A DNA stretch of 64,000 bases from Acetivibrio thermocellus ATCC 27405 (lineage in GTDB: Bacteria; Bacillota; Clostridia; Acetivibrionales; Acetivibrionaceae): NCBI RefSeq assembly GCF_000015865.1, contig NC_009012.1, positions 2,163,081 to 2,227,080 of the forward strand, given 5' to 3'. The first letter of the stretch is position 1, and each line of letters opens with the position of its first letter. The position numbers and the translations under genes were made by a program. Below, piece after piece: positions 28,317 through 37,259 of this stretch. The notes below the pieces were generated by a model. The model was not told where the DNA came from, did no database searches, and saw only the letters and a program-made list of their open reading frames with translations.

Positions 28317-29021
28317 TCATTCGGCACCTTCAAACCTGTATCCCACTCCATGAACCGTTAAAATATATTTCGGTGACTTAGGGTCGGTCTCAATTTTTTG
28401 CCTTAAGTTTTTGATATGGGTGTCCACCGTCCTGTCAAAGCCGTCAAAATCATCCCCCAGTGCCATGTTGATAAGCTCGTCCCTGGTAAAAGTCTTTCCT
28501 GGGTATTTTACCAACGTCATGAGAATTTTATATTCATTGGGGGTGAGATTCACTACATTGTTGCCTTTTCGTACTTCATATTTCAAACTGTCAATAACAA
28601 GGTCACCGTTGTTGAAGGAAAAAATATTCGAAAGCGGGACAGGATCGTCGGAAGTTCTTCTAAGCACCGCCGTAACCCTGGCCACAAGCTGTTTTGGGCT
28701 GAAAGGCTTGGTTATGTAATCATCGGCCCCGATATTGAGGCCTTTAAGAATATCCTCTTCCTCCGCTTTTGCGGTAAGCATTATAATCGGCACTCTCGAT
28801 TTCTTTCTGATAATTTTGCATATTTCCTCGCCGCTCAAATCCGGAAGCATCAAATCAAGAACAATAAGGGACAGAGGAACTTTCTCAAATACATAAAGTG
28901 CCTCTTTTCCGGTAAAGGCTTCATACACTTCATATCCACTGTGCTCAAGATAGGATTTTACAACTTCCACAATCTTTTTTTCATCATCCACTACCAGTAT
29001 TTTTTTTGAATAATTATTCAT
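28317..29021 (-). CDS. OmpR-family response regulator
   Basis: A 234-aa protein with a receiver domain (acidic pair near residue 11, phospho-Asp in LIVLDLMLPDLSG, Lys in ITKPFSPKQL) and a winged-helix DNA-binding domain (NLTPNEYKILMTLVKYPG, FDGFDRTVDTHIKNLRQKI, VHGVGYRFE). It is the partner of the kinase at 26901-28295. The target is not apparent. Operon order is regulator then kinase, downstream of the copA terminator. Confidence 0.93.
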   Translation of the reverse strand: MNNYSKKILVVDDEKKIVEVVKSYLEHSGYEVYEAFTGKEALYVFEKVPLSLIVLDLMLPDLSGEEICKIIRKKSRVPIIMLTAKAEEEDILKGLNIGADDYITKPFSPKQLVARVTAVLRRTSDDPVPLSNIFSFNNGDLVIDSLKYEVRKGNNVVNLTPNEYKILMTLVKYPGKTFTRDELINMALGDDFDGFDRTVDTHIKNLRQKIETDPKSPKYILTVHGVGYRFEGAE

Positions 29022-29090
29022 ATTACAAGCCCTCCTGTTTAAGCTCCTGTTTTTGGGCTGTTTTTATATCTCGCTTCACAAACTTTTAAA

Positions 29091-29131
29091 AAAAGCCTAT
29101 AGGGGGCGTGGCACCCCCTATTAAGGCTTTT
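29091..29131 (-). terminator. Terminator of the copper operon
   Basis: The minus strand forms AAAAGCCTTAATAGGGGG, loop, CCCCCTATAGGCTTTTTTT: a long GC-rich stem and T tract, 14 bp after the copA stop codon. Confidence 0.88.
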
Positions 29132-29144
29132 GAATCTGTACAAT

Positions 29145-31376
29145 TTACTTTTCCGGGTCGTATCTTTTCAAGCTTAAAGAATTGGTTACAACCGACACGG
29201 AGCTAAAGGCCATGGCCGCTCCCGCAATAATCGGACTAAGCAGGCCAAAGGCTGCAAAGGGAATGCCGATTATATTGTATATAAACGCCCAGAAAAGATT
29301 CTGCTTGATTTTCCTCATTGTTCTTCTGGACAGCTTTATGGCAGTCGGTATTGCTCTCAAATCCCCTCTCATAAGGGTAATATCCGCAGCTTCCATGGCA
29401 ACATCCGTTCCTGTGCCGATAGCCATTCCAATATCCGCCGTTGCAAGGGCCGGGGCGTCATTAATGCCGTCTCCCACCATTCCGACAATTCTGCCCTGTT
29501 TTTTAAGTTTCTCAACTTCCTCCGCTTTGTTTTCAGGCAAAACTTCAGCCAGCACATTGGTTATTCCCACCTGTTTTGCAATAGCCTTTGCCGTTCTTTC
29601 ATTATCGCCTGTAATCATATACACGTCAATTCCCATTTTCAAAAGCTGCTCTATTGCTTCCCCGGAGTGCTCCTTCACGGTATCCGCAACGGCCAGGATT
29701 GCTTCCACCCGATCATCTACCGCCATAAGCATTGCAGTTTTGCCTTCGTCTTCGAGTTTTGCAATATCGGACTCTATTTTCGAAATATCAAGTCCTTTTT
29801 CTTTCATAAGTTTTCTTGTGCCAATATATATGTTCTTATCATCGAATACTGCCGCAACACCCCTTCCGGGAATTGCTTCAAACTTTGCCGGATCCGGTAT
29901 GGCTCCAAATTCGCTTTTACCCTTCTCATATATGGCAACTCCCAAAGGATGTTCCGATGCCTTCTCAGCGACGGCGGAAAGTTTCACAATTTCGTTCTTT
30001 TCCATACTTCCCAAGGGAATGATATCAGTAACTTCAGGTTTGCCCTTTGTTATTGTTCCGGTTTTGTCCAATACAACGGAATTAAGCTTGTATGCCATCT
30101 CCAGGTGTTCGCCGCCTTTTATCAGTATGCCCTTTTCCGCTCCTTTTCCGGTTCCCACCATGATGGCGGTCGGTGTTGCCAGTCCAAGGGCGCAGGGGCA
30201 GGCAATAACCAGTACCGACACAGCATTTACAATGGCTGAATTCAGTTCGCCGGTTGCCAGGTACCACGCCGCAAAGGTTACAACAGCTATTCCAATGACT
30301 GCAGGTACAAAGATGCCGGATACCCGGTCGGCGATTTTTTGAATGGGAGCCTTTGAACCCTGGGCATCCTCCACCATTTTGATAATCTGGGAAAGAACCG
30401 TGTCTTTTCCGACTTTGGTGGCTTCAAACTTGAATGTACCGAATTTGTTTATGGTCGCACCGGTTACAAAATCTCCGACCTTTTTCTCCACCGGCAGGCT
30501 TTCACCGGTCAGCATCGATTCATCGACGGAGGAATTTCCTTCAATTATCCTTCCGTCCACCGGAATTTTCTCACCGGGCCGCACAACAATAATATCTCCA
30601 ACTTGCACCTCTTCCACCGGAATATCCTCTTCAACACCATTTCTTACAACCCTTGCGGTCTTTGCCTGAAGGCCCATGAGTTTCTTAATGGCTTCTGAAG
30701 TTTTTCCTTTGGCGACAGCCTCAAGGTACTTTCCAAGAAGAATCAGCGTAATAATCGTACTGCTTGCTTCAAAATACAGCTCTTTCATCATGCCCATTTC
30801 CACCGGATGAGCAAAGAAAGCATTGTACACACTGAAAAAATAAGCCGCCGATGTTCCCATTGCAATCAGCACGTCCATGTTGGCGCTTCTTGCTTTTATG
30901 GCATGGTAAGCATTCCTGTAGAACCTAAGTCCAATAATAAACTGCACCGGAGTTGCAATCACAAGCTGGAAATATTCATTGTGCAGGAAAGGAACATCAA
31001 TACCTGTGAGCATGAAAACCATTGCCAGTATCAGCGGAGAACTTAAAATGGCAGAAGCAATAAGTTCTGCCTTAAGCTTCTTTATTTCCTTCTCCCTCTG
31101 CTCTTTTTCACGGTCTTTTGAGATATTTTCAATCCTTTCGGCCTTATAGCCAAGGTCGTCCACAATTTTAATCAAATCATCCGTTTTGACTTTGTCCGCG
31201 TCATACTCAATGTTGGCCCTTTCCGTCGCAAGGTTTACGGATGCTTTGGCCACTCCGGCAACTTTATTCAGTCTTTTTTCAATTCTTGCACTACACGCAG
31301 CACAGGACATTCCCGATATTTTAAGCTCAACTTTCGCCATATTTTGATTTTTTACCGACAATCCTTTTCCGTCCAT
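29145..31376 (-). CDS. copA: Copper-exporting P1B-type ATPase CopA
   Basis: A 743-aa membrane ATPase that pumps Cu(I) out of the cell. It has one N-terminal HMA domain ([11 protein letters not shown], CxxC), eight predicted membrane helices, actuator motif TGES, the transmembrane metal site CPC (VIACPCALG), phosphorylation site DKTGT, the HP motif (ASEHPLG) and hinge [10 protein letters not shown]. The CPC motif and N-terminal HMA place it in the copper subgroup. A good AAAGGTGG site supports the ATG at 31376. It is the last gene of an operon with the HMA-SafE-cupredoxin fusion and a DUF2318 protein. Confidence 0.93.
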   Translation of the reverse strand: MDGKGLSVKNQNMAKVELKISGMSCAACSARIEKRLNKVAGVAKASVNLATERANIEYDADKVKTDDLIKIVDDLGYKAERIENISKDREKEQREKEIKKLKAELIASAILSSPLILAMVFMLTGIDVPFLHNEYFQLVIATPVQFIIGLRFYRNAYHAIKARSANMDVLIAMGTSAAYFFSVYNAFFAHPVEMGMMKELYFEASSTIITLILLGKYLEAVAKGKTSEAIKKLMGLQAKTARVVRNGVEEDIPVEEVQVGDIIVVRPGEKIPVDGRIIEGNSSVDESMLTGESLPVEKKVGDFVTGATINKFGTFKFEATKVGKDTVLSQIIKMVEDAQGSKAPIQKIADRVSGIFVPAVIGIAVVTFAAWYLATGELNSAIVNAVSVLVIACPCALGLATPTAIMVGTGKGAEKGILIKGGEHLEMAYKLNSVVLDKTGTITKGKPEVTDIIPLGSMEKNEIVKLSAVAEKASEHPLGVAIYEKGKSEFGAIPDPAKFEAIPGRGVAAVFDDKNIYIGTRKLMKEKGLDISKIESDIAKLEDEGKTAMLMAVDDRVEAILAVADTVKEHSGEAIEQLLKMGIDVYMITGDNERTAKAIAKQVGITNVLAEVLPENKAEEVEKLKKQGRIVGMVGDGINDAPALATADIGMAIGTGTDVAMEAADITLMRGDLRAIPTAIKLSRRTMRKIKQNLFWAFIYNIIGIPFAAFGLLSPIIAGAAMAFSSVSVVTNSLSLKRYDPEK

Positions 31377-31410
31377 TACTGTCCCACCTTTAAAACCAAA
31401 ATTCTATTTA

Positions 31411-31460
31411 TTTTGCACTTATTTTGAATTTGTTTTGCATTCCTTTTAAATTTTGCACTC
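31411..31460 (-). repeat. Three TTTTGCA(C/T)TY repeats upstream of copA
   Basis: TTTTGCACTT (31411-31420), TTTTGCATTC (31433-31442) and TTTTGCACTC (31451-31460) lie about 20 bp apart in the 106-bp gap between the SafE-fusion gene and copA. They may be regulator sites for copA or low-complexity repeats. Confidence 0.4.
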
Positions 31461-31482
31461 GTTTAAAATTTGTCCGACAAAA

Positions 31483-32982
31483 CTAGATGCCGCAGCAACC
31501 TTTCGGAAGTATTTTATTCAAATTAAAACCTTCGTTTTTTAAGTTTATGTCATCCTGATCTATCTCGTTAATGTCATTTACAACTTTTATATACCCATGA
31601 ATCATTCCCATCCAACAAGAATAAACAAATTCTCCTTCTCTTGCCGGCGTAAATTCAATTATATTATCTCCAACTTCCAGTTTCCTATTGTCTATTCCAA
31701 ACTCCCGGGCAACAATTGCGTTGTTGCAGCCGTTCAAGTCTTCTTTGTTGGCTTTTATCGTCCACTTTACCGGTATACCCTTTTGAACGACTATCGGTGC
31801 ATATCTTCCAGGCTCCAGCTGTGTTTCAACAACCTGAACATCCCCTTCGATTCTGGCAATACTTGCACCCTTCGCGGAGTCGGCATAGAAAATAGGAAAA
31901 CTGTATCCCGAAAGACTCAGACCCCTGTTAAACATGACAACTCCCAAAACAATCACCAAAACGGCACTTATCCTCATCATCTTTTGCGTAAATTTTCCGC
32001 CGGCTATGGAGCTTATTGCCCCAAGGCCAAACATAAGAGGAACCGTCCCCAGGGAAAACATAAACATCGACGTAGCACCGGCAATAAAACTACCCGTGCC
32101 CAAGGCATAAAGCTGCATTGCCTGAAGAGGACCGCACGGCATGAAACCGTTTAGAAGTCCCACAAGCAGCGGCCCTTTGTTTTTGGCATTGCTTATCTTC
32201 CTGCCAAAAATTTTGGGCATTCTGGGAGTAATCTTTCTTAAAACCGGAAAAATATTGAGCATATTCAATCCCATGATAACCATAAAAACACCGGATATAA
32301 TTGCCACCACACCTTTGGCGGCACCTGAAAAACTAATCACAGAGCCGAGTGCCCCCACAACCCCGCCTACAACGGTATAGGAAATTACTCTGCCCAGGTT
32401 GTACAAAAAACTTGGCATAAGCTGTTCAAATTCAACCGCTTTTCCTGTCTTACCGTCTGAACTTCCCAGCGCTTTGGATTTGCCGCCGGCACTTTTGTAT
32501 TGCATGCACACGGACATGTTAATTCCGCCGCACATGGCAACACAGTGAAGCGAAGTTAAAAGACCCGCCACAAAAAGCAATCCATAACTCATCGACCGGT
32601 CTATTTCCGGTATGAAATTAAATACCCGGCCGTTCTTTATAATGAGCAGGAAAGCCAGAAATACAATGATAATGCCCAAAAGCTGCCCTGTTTCCGTTTT
32701 ACTCCCATTCTCCGGCGCAAAATTCTCTCTTTTATCATAGCCTGCATTTTTTTCATCTTCAACGCCTTTTATTTTATAATCAAGCTTTTCCACGGTCTCA
32801 ATTATTTTATCCAGGTTTAATTTGCTTTTGTCATAGGCCACGTAAACGGTCGAGCTTGTGTATGAAGCCTTGACATCGGTTACGCCGTCCAATTTTCTTA
32901 ATACATTCTCTATTCTCGTCTCACACCCTGTGCACGTCATTCCCTGCACATAAAGCTTATTTGCCGTAAAATTATTTTTCAT
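31483..32982 (-). CDS. HMA - SafE/DsbD-like membrane protein - cupredoxin fusion
   Basis: A 499-aa fusion. Residues about 8-75 are an HMA metal-binding domain (VQGMTCTGCETR, CxxC). From about 100 to 370 there are seven or eight hydrophobic helices with SLHCVAMCGG, the HCxxMCGG signature of the SafE/UreH-like sulfite-exporter family, and MPCGPLQAMQLYALGTGS. Residues about 390-480 resemble a cupredoxin (WTIKANKEDLNGCNN; YSCWMGMIHGYIKVV), with Cys and Met/His candidates for copper. Such proteins are found with CopA ATPases and are thought to handle copper at the membrane; the exact reaction is unproven. The ATG has GGAGAGG upstream. It lies between a DUF2318 gene and copA on the same strand. Confidence 0.85.
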   Translation of the reverse strand: MKNNFTANKLYVQGMTCTGCETRIENVLRKLDGVTDVKASYTSSTVYVAYDKSKLNLDKIIETVEKLDYKIKGVEDEKNAGYDKRENFAPENGSKTETGQLLGIIIVFLAFLLIIKNGRVFNFIPEIDRSMSYGLLFVAGLLTSLHCVAMCGGINMSVCMQYKSAGGKSKALGSSDGKTGKAVEFEQLMPSFLYNLGRVISYTVVGGVVGALGSVISFSGAAKGVVAIISGVFMVIMGLNMLNIFPVLRKITPRMPKIFGRKISNAKNKGPLLVGLLNGFMPCGPLQAMQLYALGTGSFIAGATSMFMFSLGTVPLMFGLGAISSIAGGKFTQKMMRISAVLVIVLGVVMFNRGLSLSGYSFPIFYADSAKGASIARIEGDVQVVETQLEPGRYAPIVVQKGIPVKWTIKANKEDLNGCNNAIVAREFGIDNRKLEVGDNIIEFTPAREGEFVYSCWMGMIHGYIKVVNDINEIDQDDINLKNEGFNLNKILPKGCCGI

Positions 32983-33035
32983 ATTATCCTCTCCATATTA
33001 CCATCATGCTGCATATTATCAGTCAAAACACCCGA

Positions 33036-33527
33036 TTACCTTGTTTTCCAGTTTGCAGGAAACAAATCTTTGTTCTGCAATAGAAAATCTCTCGAAATAA
33101 TGATGTTTGTGCCATCGTCCGTTTTTTCATCCTTTGTAATCGGCACCGGGTTGCAGCCGCCCCTTTCCTGCTCAACCATATCCATACTGAAGCTGTTTCC
33201 GCAGTTCTGGCAAACCAAAAATTCTCCCTGCTGCTTAAAATACGCCCTTGGAGAGCCGTTGCACACCTGACAGGTGTTAAATGCCGTTCTTATTGAACCG
33301 TCGCCGGCTCTGACAGCTAAAATTTCCATTCTAGTTCCGTCCGCATTATAGGGATAGAACTTTGCTTTTTCCGTAACCTCACTTTTGGAAATTACCAAGT
33401 CTCCGGCTGAAACACTTCCTCCGTTCTTTATTGCTGTGGCAACAAATATTCCCGCAATTATAACCAAGGCACAACCAATTAAAATGATTATACCTTTTTT
33501 TGAGCTGCTTTGCTTCTTTTTACCCAT
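33036..33527 (-). CDS. DUF2318 membrane-anchored Cys-rich protein
   Basis: A 163-aa protein with one N-terminal membrane helix (GIIILIGCALVIIAGIFVATA) and a DUF2318-type domain outside: FNTCQVCNGSPRAYF, then FLVCQNCGNSFSMD and GGCNPVPI. The two CxxC pairs plus the extra Cys suggest a metal or Fe-S site. DUF2318 proteins are often found beside metal transport genes. It leads the copper operon, followed by the HMA-SafE fusion (53 bp) and copA. The function is unknown. Confidence 0.8.
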   Translation of the reverse strand: MGKKKQSSSKKGIIILIGCALVIIAGIFVATAIKNGGSVSAGDLVISKSEVTEKAKFYPYNADGTRMEILAVRAGDGSIRTAFNTCQVCNGSPRAYFKQQGEFLVCQNCGNSFSMDMVEQERGGCNPVPITKDEKTDDGTNIIISRDFLLQNKDLFPANWKTR

Positions 33528-33626
33528 ATTCTCCCCCTGCCTCCAAATATTTTTATAGATAAATAATAGCAGGAGTTTATGAAGATTTTATGGAGACAAC
33601 TACGTTTTATTATCTTTTGAAAAAAA

Positions 33627-33674
33627 TTAAAAAGCCTTAATCCACATTTTTAAAATGTATGATTAAGGCTTTTT
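33627..33674 (-). terminator. Terminator after the PF06541-type gene
   Basis: AAAAAGCCTTAATC and GATTAAGGCTTTTT form a long stem with an inner ACAT/ATGT pair. T tracts follow on both strands; on the minus strand it ends transcription of the gene at 33748. Confidence 0.85.
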
Positions 33675-33747
33675 AAGCCAGTTTATATATATTTTTTAGG
33701 TTAACATGTATTTTTGCAAATCCATTTCAAACTTGCAGCGTCAAAAT

Positions 33748-34341
33748 TTATCTACATTCATGACTCAGTTCTTCTTGCTCTTTCTGCTCAAAACAACACT
33801 CCTCATTATATTTTACGGCTTTTAACGCTTCTGCTCTGAGCAACGTTTTTACAGTGTCAGCGATTATCATTACCAACATCAAAAGAGCAATCACTTGTTT
33901 GGCTGACGGATCTATGGCTCTTACATATGCTGAAATCACAGGATGTATGAAGGTTAACAGCATATACGCGAATATTCCCCACAAAAGTGAAAATTTAAGA
34001 CAAATTCGTCCATGGAGATTAAATTCCTCATTACTGTAATCCCAGGCTTTAATATTGAAATTTTTCTCCAATATATATCCCGTTATGTACTCAAGAACCG
34101 TGGTAACCACAACCGCCAAAGCCACACTTACATATACAGGCACTGTTCCGGGCTTGATTAACGCATCAATTCCTAAAATTAAAACAGCCCCAAATCCATA
34201 GATAGGACATATAGGCCCGGCAAGAACCCCTCTGTTTACAAATCGTTTTTCCTCATAAGCCGCATAAATAACCTCGGAAATCCAACCGATAAATGCATAC
34301 AAAACAAAGTAGATGACAGTGTCAGAAAGAACTTCCAACAT
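33748..34341 (-). CDS. PF06541-type (putative ABC-transporter type IV) membrane protein
   Basis: A 197-aa integral membrane protein with about five helices. ...YAFIGWISEVIYAAYEEKRF...NRGVLAGPICPIYGFGAVLIL and ...YITGYILEKNFNIKAWDYS are typical of the PF06541 family (CmpB-like), whose members act alone and have no settled function. The Cys-rich cytoplasmic tail (EECCFEQKEQEELSHEC) is unusual. I start at the ATG at 34341, which has AAGGGGGGAAGTGGT before it, rather than at a GTG 16 codons upstream. A promoter and CIRCE operator lie about 170-220 bp upstream, so heat-shock control by HrcA is predicted. Confidence 0.8.
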   Translation of the reverse strand: MLEVLSDTVIYFVLYAFIGWISEVIYAAYEEKRFVNRGVLAGPICPIYGFGAVLILGIDALIKPGTVPVYVSVALAVVVTTVLEYITGYILEKNFNIKAWDYSNEEFNLHGRICLKFSLLWGIFAYMLLTFIHPVISAYVRAIDPSAKQVIALLMLVMIIADTVKTLLRAEALKAVKYNEECCFEQKEQEELSHECR

Positions 34342-34502
34342 ACCACTTCCCCCCTTTAGCTTTGTCACGGCAGCCAAGGTCCTTTGCACTTACAACACAT
34401 TAGTATTCAAGGCAGTATGAAACAGTCAAAACAGGAATATCATCAACGTACAACTGTTTTTAATAAAGCTGAACAAAATCAAACGCCCACTGGAATGCTG
34501 CA

Positions 34503-34529
34503 TTAGCACTCCCAAACTTTGAGTGCTAA
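34503..34529 (-). promoter_or_regulatory. CIRCE operator (HrcA-binding site)
   Basis: TTAGCACTC (34503-34511), nine bases, GAGTGCTAA (34521-34529): a perfect 9-9-9 match to the CIRCE heat-shock operator. It directly follows the -10 box at 34534-34539, the usual place. No groES, groEL, hrcA or dnaK is in the window; the first gene downstream is the PF06541-type gene. Confidence 0.9.
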
Positions 34530-34533
34530 TATT

Positions 34534-34562
34534 ATTTTACAAATTAGCAATTTTTCTGTCAA
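34534..34562 (-). promoter_or_regulatory. Promoter with CIRCE
   Basis: TTGACA (34557-34562), 17-bp spacer and TAAAAT (34534-34539) on the minus strand. The stretch 34563-34839 beyond it is AT-rich and I see nothing further in it. Confidence 0.8.
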
Positions 34563-34839
34563 GGTGGCTTTTTGCCGGTTTTAATCAAGCTCTGTTACGT
34601 TTTTTCATAGTGTTAAAGAGATAACGCAGACTTTCATGTTTGATTTTTAAAAAACTTGTTTTTTCTCTATTATATAAGTTATTCTGTATTATATAAACAA
34701 TTCCATATATAAGCAATTTTATAGACCGAATTTTTCATAAAATTTGTTTGATTCAATCACGGCAATTTTTACATTACTCTCATTTTCAAATGGTTTTTCT
34801 GAAGAAAAAAACTCTAGCATCTAAACAATATAACAATAC

Positions 34840-34882
34840 AAAAAAGCCTGACTTTTAACTTTTTACAAGTTACAGTCAGGCT
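34840..34882 (-). terminator. Terminator of the tRNA operon
   Basis: The minus strand forms AGCCTGACtgTAACT, loop, AGTTAaaAGTCAGGCT followed by TTTTTT, 12 bp after the 3' end of tRNA-Cys. Confidence 0.85.
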
Positions 34883-34893
34883 CCTTTCTTATT

Positions 34894-34968
<75 letters not shown>

Positions 34969-34977
34969 GTATTTGAA

Positions 34978-35011
34978 ACTAAAGACTGGAAAATAACCTC
35001 CAGTCTTTAGT
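34978..35011. repeat. 12-bp perfect hairpin between tRNA genes
   Basis: ACTAAAGACTGG (34978-34989) and CCAGTCTTTAGT (35000-35011) form a perfect stem in the spacer between tRNA-Gly and tRNA-Cys. A T run follows only on the plus strand, so it is not an obvious terminator for the tRNA transcript; it may be a processing signal. Confidence 0.7.
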
Positions 35012-35019
35012 TTTGAATT

Positions 35020-35094
35020 TGGAGCGGGTTACGAGATTTGAACTCGCGACTTTCACCTTGGCAAGGTGACACTCTACCACTGAGTTAAACCCGC
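35020..35094 (-). tRNA. tRNA-Gly (GCC)
   Basis: Acceptor GCGGGTT/AACCCGC, anticodon stem TCACC/GGTGA around loop TTGCCAA (anticodon GCC), T loop GTTCAAATC, encoded CCA. Confidence 0.93.
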
Positions 35095-35097
35095 ATA

Positions 35098-35173
<76 letters not shown>

Positions 35174-35177
35174 TGAC

Positions 35178-35254
35178 TGGCGACCCGGAAGGGGCTCGAA
35201 CCCTCGACCTCCAGCGTGACAGGCTGGCATTCTAACCAACTGAACTACCGGGCC
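35178..35254 (-). tRNA. tRNA-Asp (GTC)
   Basis: Acceptor GGCCCGG, D loop AGTTGGTTAGAA, anticodon loop CTGTCAC (anticodon GTC) on stem CAGC/GCTG, T loop GTTCGAGCC, encoded CCA. Confidence 0.94.
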
Positions 35255-35257
35255 GTG

Positions 35258-35334
35258 TGGTGGGCACTATAGGGCTCGAACCTATGACCCCCTGCTTGTA
35301 AGGCAGATGCTCTCCCAGCTGAGCTAAGCGCCCA
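35258..35334 (-). tRNA. tRNA-Val (TAC)
   Basis: Acceptor TGGGCGC/GTGCCCA, anticodon stem CTGC/GCAG around loop CTTACAA (anticodon TAC), T loop GTTCGAGCC, encoded CCA. First gene of the five-tRNA operon. Confidence 0.94.
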
Positions 35335-35364
35335 CACAATCATGTCATTTTTGCGACAATTGAT

Positions 35365-35393
35365 AGTATACAAAAATTATTGTTGAAAGTCAA
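35365..35393 (-). promoter_or_regulatory. tRNA operon promoter
   Basis: TTGACT (35388-35393), 17-bp spacer and TATACT (35365-35370) on the minus strand, about 30 bp before tRNA-Val. Strong sigma-A type. Confidence 0.85.
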
Positions 35394-35479
35394 TACAAAA
35401 ACCACCGATAATTTGAAATTATTCATCTATTGCTTTTAATATCTCCATAAACCTCTTTTATGCGACCTTTTATTAAATA

Positions 35480-36370
35480 TCAACTTTTTTGTGATTCTAT
35501 TATTTTTACAAGCCTTAAAAGGTCCTCTTCCGAAAACCAGTATTTCTTATTGCAAAAATGGCAATGCGCCTCCGCCCCGTGGTTTTCGTTGATCATACCC
35601 ATTATCTCTTCTTTGCCCAAAGTCATTATATTTCTCTCCATTCGCTCTCTTGAGCAGTTGCACAGGTATCTGCAGGGGGACTTGCCAATTATTTTCATAT
35701 CTTTTTCGGAAAGAAGCATCTCAAGAATATCCTCAGGACTTTTGTTTTGCGCCAAAAGCGTCGAAACCGGCGGTATTGAACTTATCTTGTTTTCAATAAA
35801 CGAAATTGTGTCGTCATCAGCTCCCGGCATCAACTGCAAAATAAATCCTCCCGCGCTTACAACAATTTCGGTGGCATTGGTCAGCACTCCCAAAGCAGTG
35901 GCCGTGGGAACTTGTTCAGAATATGCATAATAATATGTAATATCCTCGGCAATCTCACCGGAAACAAGATCAACATGTCCCACGTAAGGCTCTCTCAATC
36001 CCAAATCTTTTATTACATTCAAATATCCGTTTCCGACAGCTCCGGCAACATCATATTTCCCCTGGCTGTTTAAAGGCAGATACACCAGCGGGTTGTGAAC
36101 ATACCCTTTTACATTTGCAGACGAATCAACCACTACGACAATTCCGCCTATCGGCCCATCCCCCTTGATTTGCAGCGTTATGACTGCATTTTCCTCCTTC
36201 AAGGTTGTGGACATCATGGCTGCCGCAGTCATTGTCCTTCCTAAAGCGACTGTGGCAAGCGGCGACAGTCCATGGACTTTTTGCGCCTCTTTAACCATGT
36301 TTGTTGTAATTGCTGCAAGAGCCCTTATTGTGCCTTCTTTTGCTGTAGCTCTGACAATATAATCTTCCAT
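35480..36370 (-). CDS. hslO: Redox-regulated chaperone Hsp33
   Basis: A 296-aa cytosolic chaperone that holds unfolding proteins during oxidative stress. The N-terminal substrate-binding domain carries the typical VRATAKEGTIRALAA start and GPIGGIVVVVDSSANVKGYV. The C-terminal zinc switch has the four conserved Cys as CNC (residues about 238-240) and CHFC (about 270-273). Oxidation of these four releases zinc and activates the chaperone. It is transcribed toward the tRNA cluster; no operon partner is visible. Confidence 0.93.
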   Translation of the reverse strand: MEDYIVRATAKEGTIRALAAITTNMVKEAQKVHGLSPLATVALGRTMTAAAMMSTTLKEENAVITLQIKGDGPIGGIVVVVDSSANVKGYVHNPLVYLPLNSQGKYDVAGAVGNGYLNVIKDLGLREPYVGHVDLVSGEIAEDITYYYAYSEQVPTATALGVLTNATEIVVSAGGFILQLMPGADDDTISFIENKISSIPPVSTLLAQNKSPEDILEMLLSEKDMKIIGKSPCRYLCNCSRERMERNIMTLGKEEIMGMINENHGAEAHCHFCNKKYWFSEEDLLRLVKIIESQKS

Positions 36371-36526
36371 TTGTCTATCCCACCCCTAAAAAACCTGTTT
36401 TCAATTTTATTTGTCCAAATTTATTTGCTTGTTCAAAAATCAAAATTTTTTGTTTATCTAAATCTCCATAATTATAATTGAATAATTATTATAATTTAAT
36501 TATTATAATTTAATTATTATAAATTG

Positions 36527-36552
36527 AAAACCCCGGTATTTCAATACCGGGG
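36527..36552 (-). terminator. Terminator of the cold-shock gene
   Basis: CCCCGGTAT (36531-36539), loop of four, ATACCGGGG (36544-36552). The minus strand continues into TTTTC. It lies 38 bp after the csp stop codon. The 130-bp gap beyond it is extremely AT-rich. Confidence 0.8.
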
Positions 36553-36590
36553 TATATGGCCGTCCTTATATTCATTCTTCTAAGACTTTA

Positions 36591-36791
36591 TCATGCCTTA
36601 GTCACATTTGCAGCCTGAGGTCCTTTTGCGCCTTCAACAACTTCAAATTCGACTTCAGCGCCTTCTTCCAATGTCTTGTAGCCATCCATGTTTATTGCTG
36701 AAAAATGCACGAAAACGTCCTTTCCGCCTTCCCTTTCGATGAACCCGAAACCTTTTTCAGCATTAAACCATTTAACTCTTCCTCTTTCCAT
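36591..36791 (-). CDS. CspA-family cold-shock protein
   Basis: A 66-aa single-domain nucleic-acid-binding protein with RNP1 KGFGFI and RNP2 VFVHF on the five-stranded beta barrel. It melts RNA structure and is usually abundant. The ATG has GGAGGA about nine bases upstream. Own promoter (36860-36888) and terminator, so monocistronic, with a leader of about 60 nt. Confidence 0.95.
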   Translation of the reverse strand: MERGRVKWFNAEKGFGFIEREGGKDVFVHFSAINMDGYKTLEEGAEVEFEVVEGAKGPQAANVTKA

Positions 36792-36859
36792 CCTGCACTC
36801 CTCCTGAACTTCTTACTAACTTAGTCCCCACATTTCTATGCAAGCACTAAATCTATAAT

Positions 36860-36888
36860 AGTTTATCATATTGTACACTGCTTGTCAA
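36860..36888 (-). promoter_or_regulatory. Promoter of the cold-shock gene
   Basis: TTGACA (36883-36888), 17-bp spacer and TAAACT (36860-36865) on the minus strand. Confidence 0.65.
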
Positions 36889-36935
36889 TCCAACAATTTT
36901 ACTCCAAATTGTATAAAACTTTGACAAGCAGCTTG

Positions 36936-37256
36936 TCATTCCTGGAACTCATAGGGATTCCACAAATATTTGTTCAAGTTTATTTTCCCGTTTTCATCAA
37001 AAATTATGCCTTCCTTCTCAAGCATTTTTTTCTGCTCGAACGGGCCCCCAAATGCAAATCCCGAACTGATTTCACCGTTTCTGTTCACAACTCTGTGACA
37101 GGGAACTTCACCATAATATGGATTTTTATGAAGGGCCCACCCCACAATTTTTGCCCTTTCAGGCGTTCCCAAAAGTCTTGCAATCTGACCGTAAGTTGCA
37201 ACTTTTCCTGCAGGAATCTTTTTTACAATCTCATACACTTTTTCAAAATAGGACAT
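36936..37256 (-). CDS. MGMT-family O6-alkylguanine DNA methyltransferase-like protein
   Basis: A 106-aa protein that is only the C-terminal domain of Ogt/MGMT: helix-turn-helix region KVATYGQIARLLGTPERAK, active-site VPCHRVVNRNGEIS with the alkyl-accepting Cys, and FGGPFEQKKMLEKEGI. The Cys is present, so it is not an ATL protein of the PWHR type, although the stand-alone length (about 100 aa) is that of ATL proteins. It repairs or senses alkylated guanine. It follows a methyltransferase gene by 3 bp and is probably co-transcribed. Confidence 0.87.
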   Translation of the reverse strand: MSYFEKVYEIVKKIPAGKVATYGQIARLLGTPERAKIVGWALHKNPYYGEVPCHRVVNRNGEISSGFAFGGPFEQKKMLEKEGIIFDENGKINLNKYLWNPYEFQE

Positions 37257-37259
37257 ATC

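Noticed and set aside
29182-30342. 386-aa plus-strand frame
   Set aside because: Antisense to copA, whose motifs are all on the minus strand.
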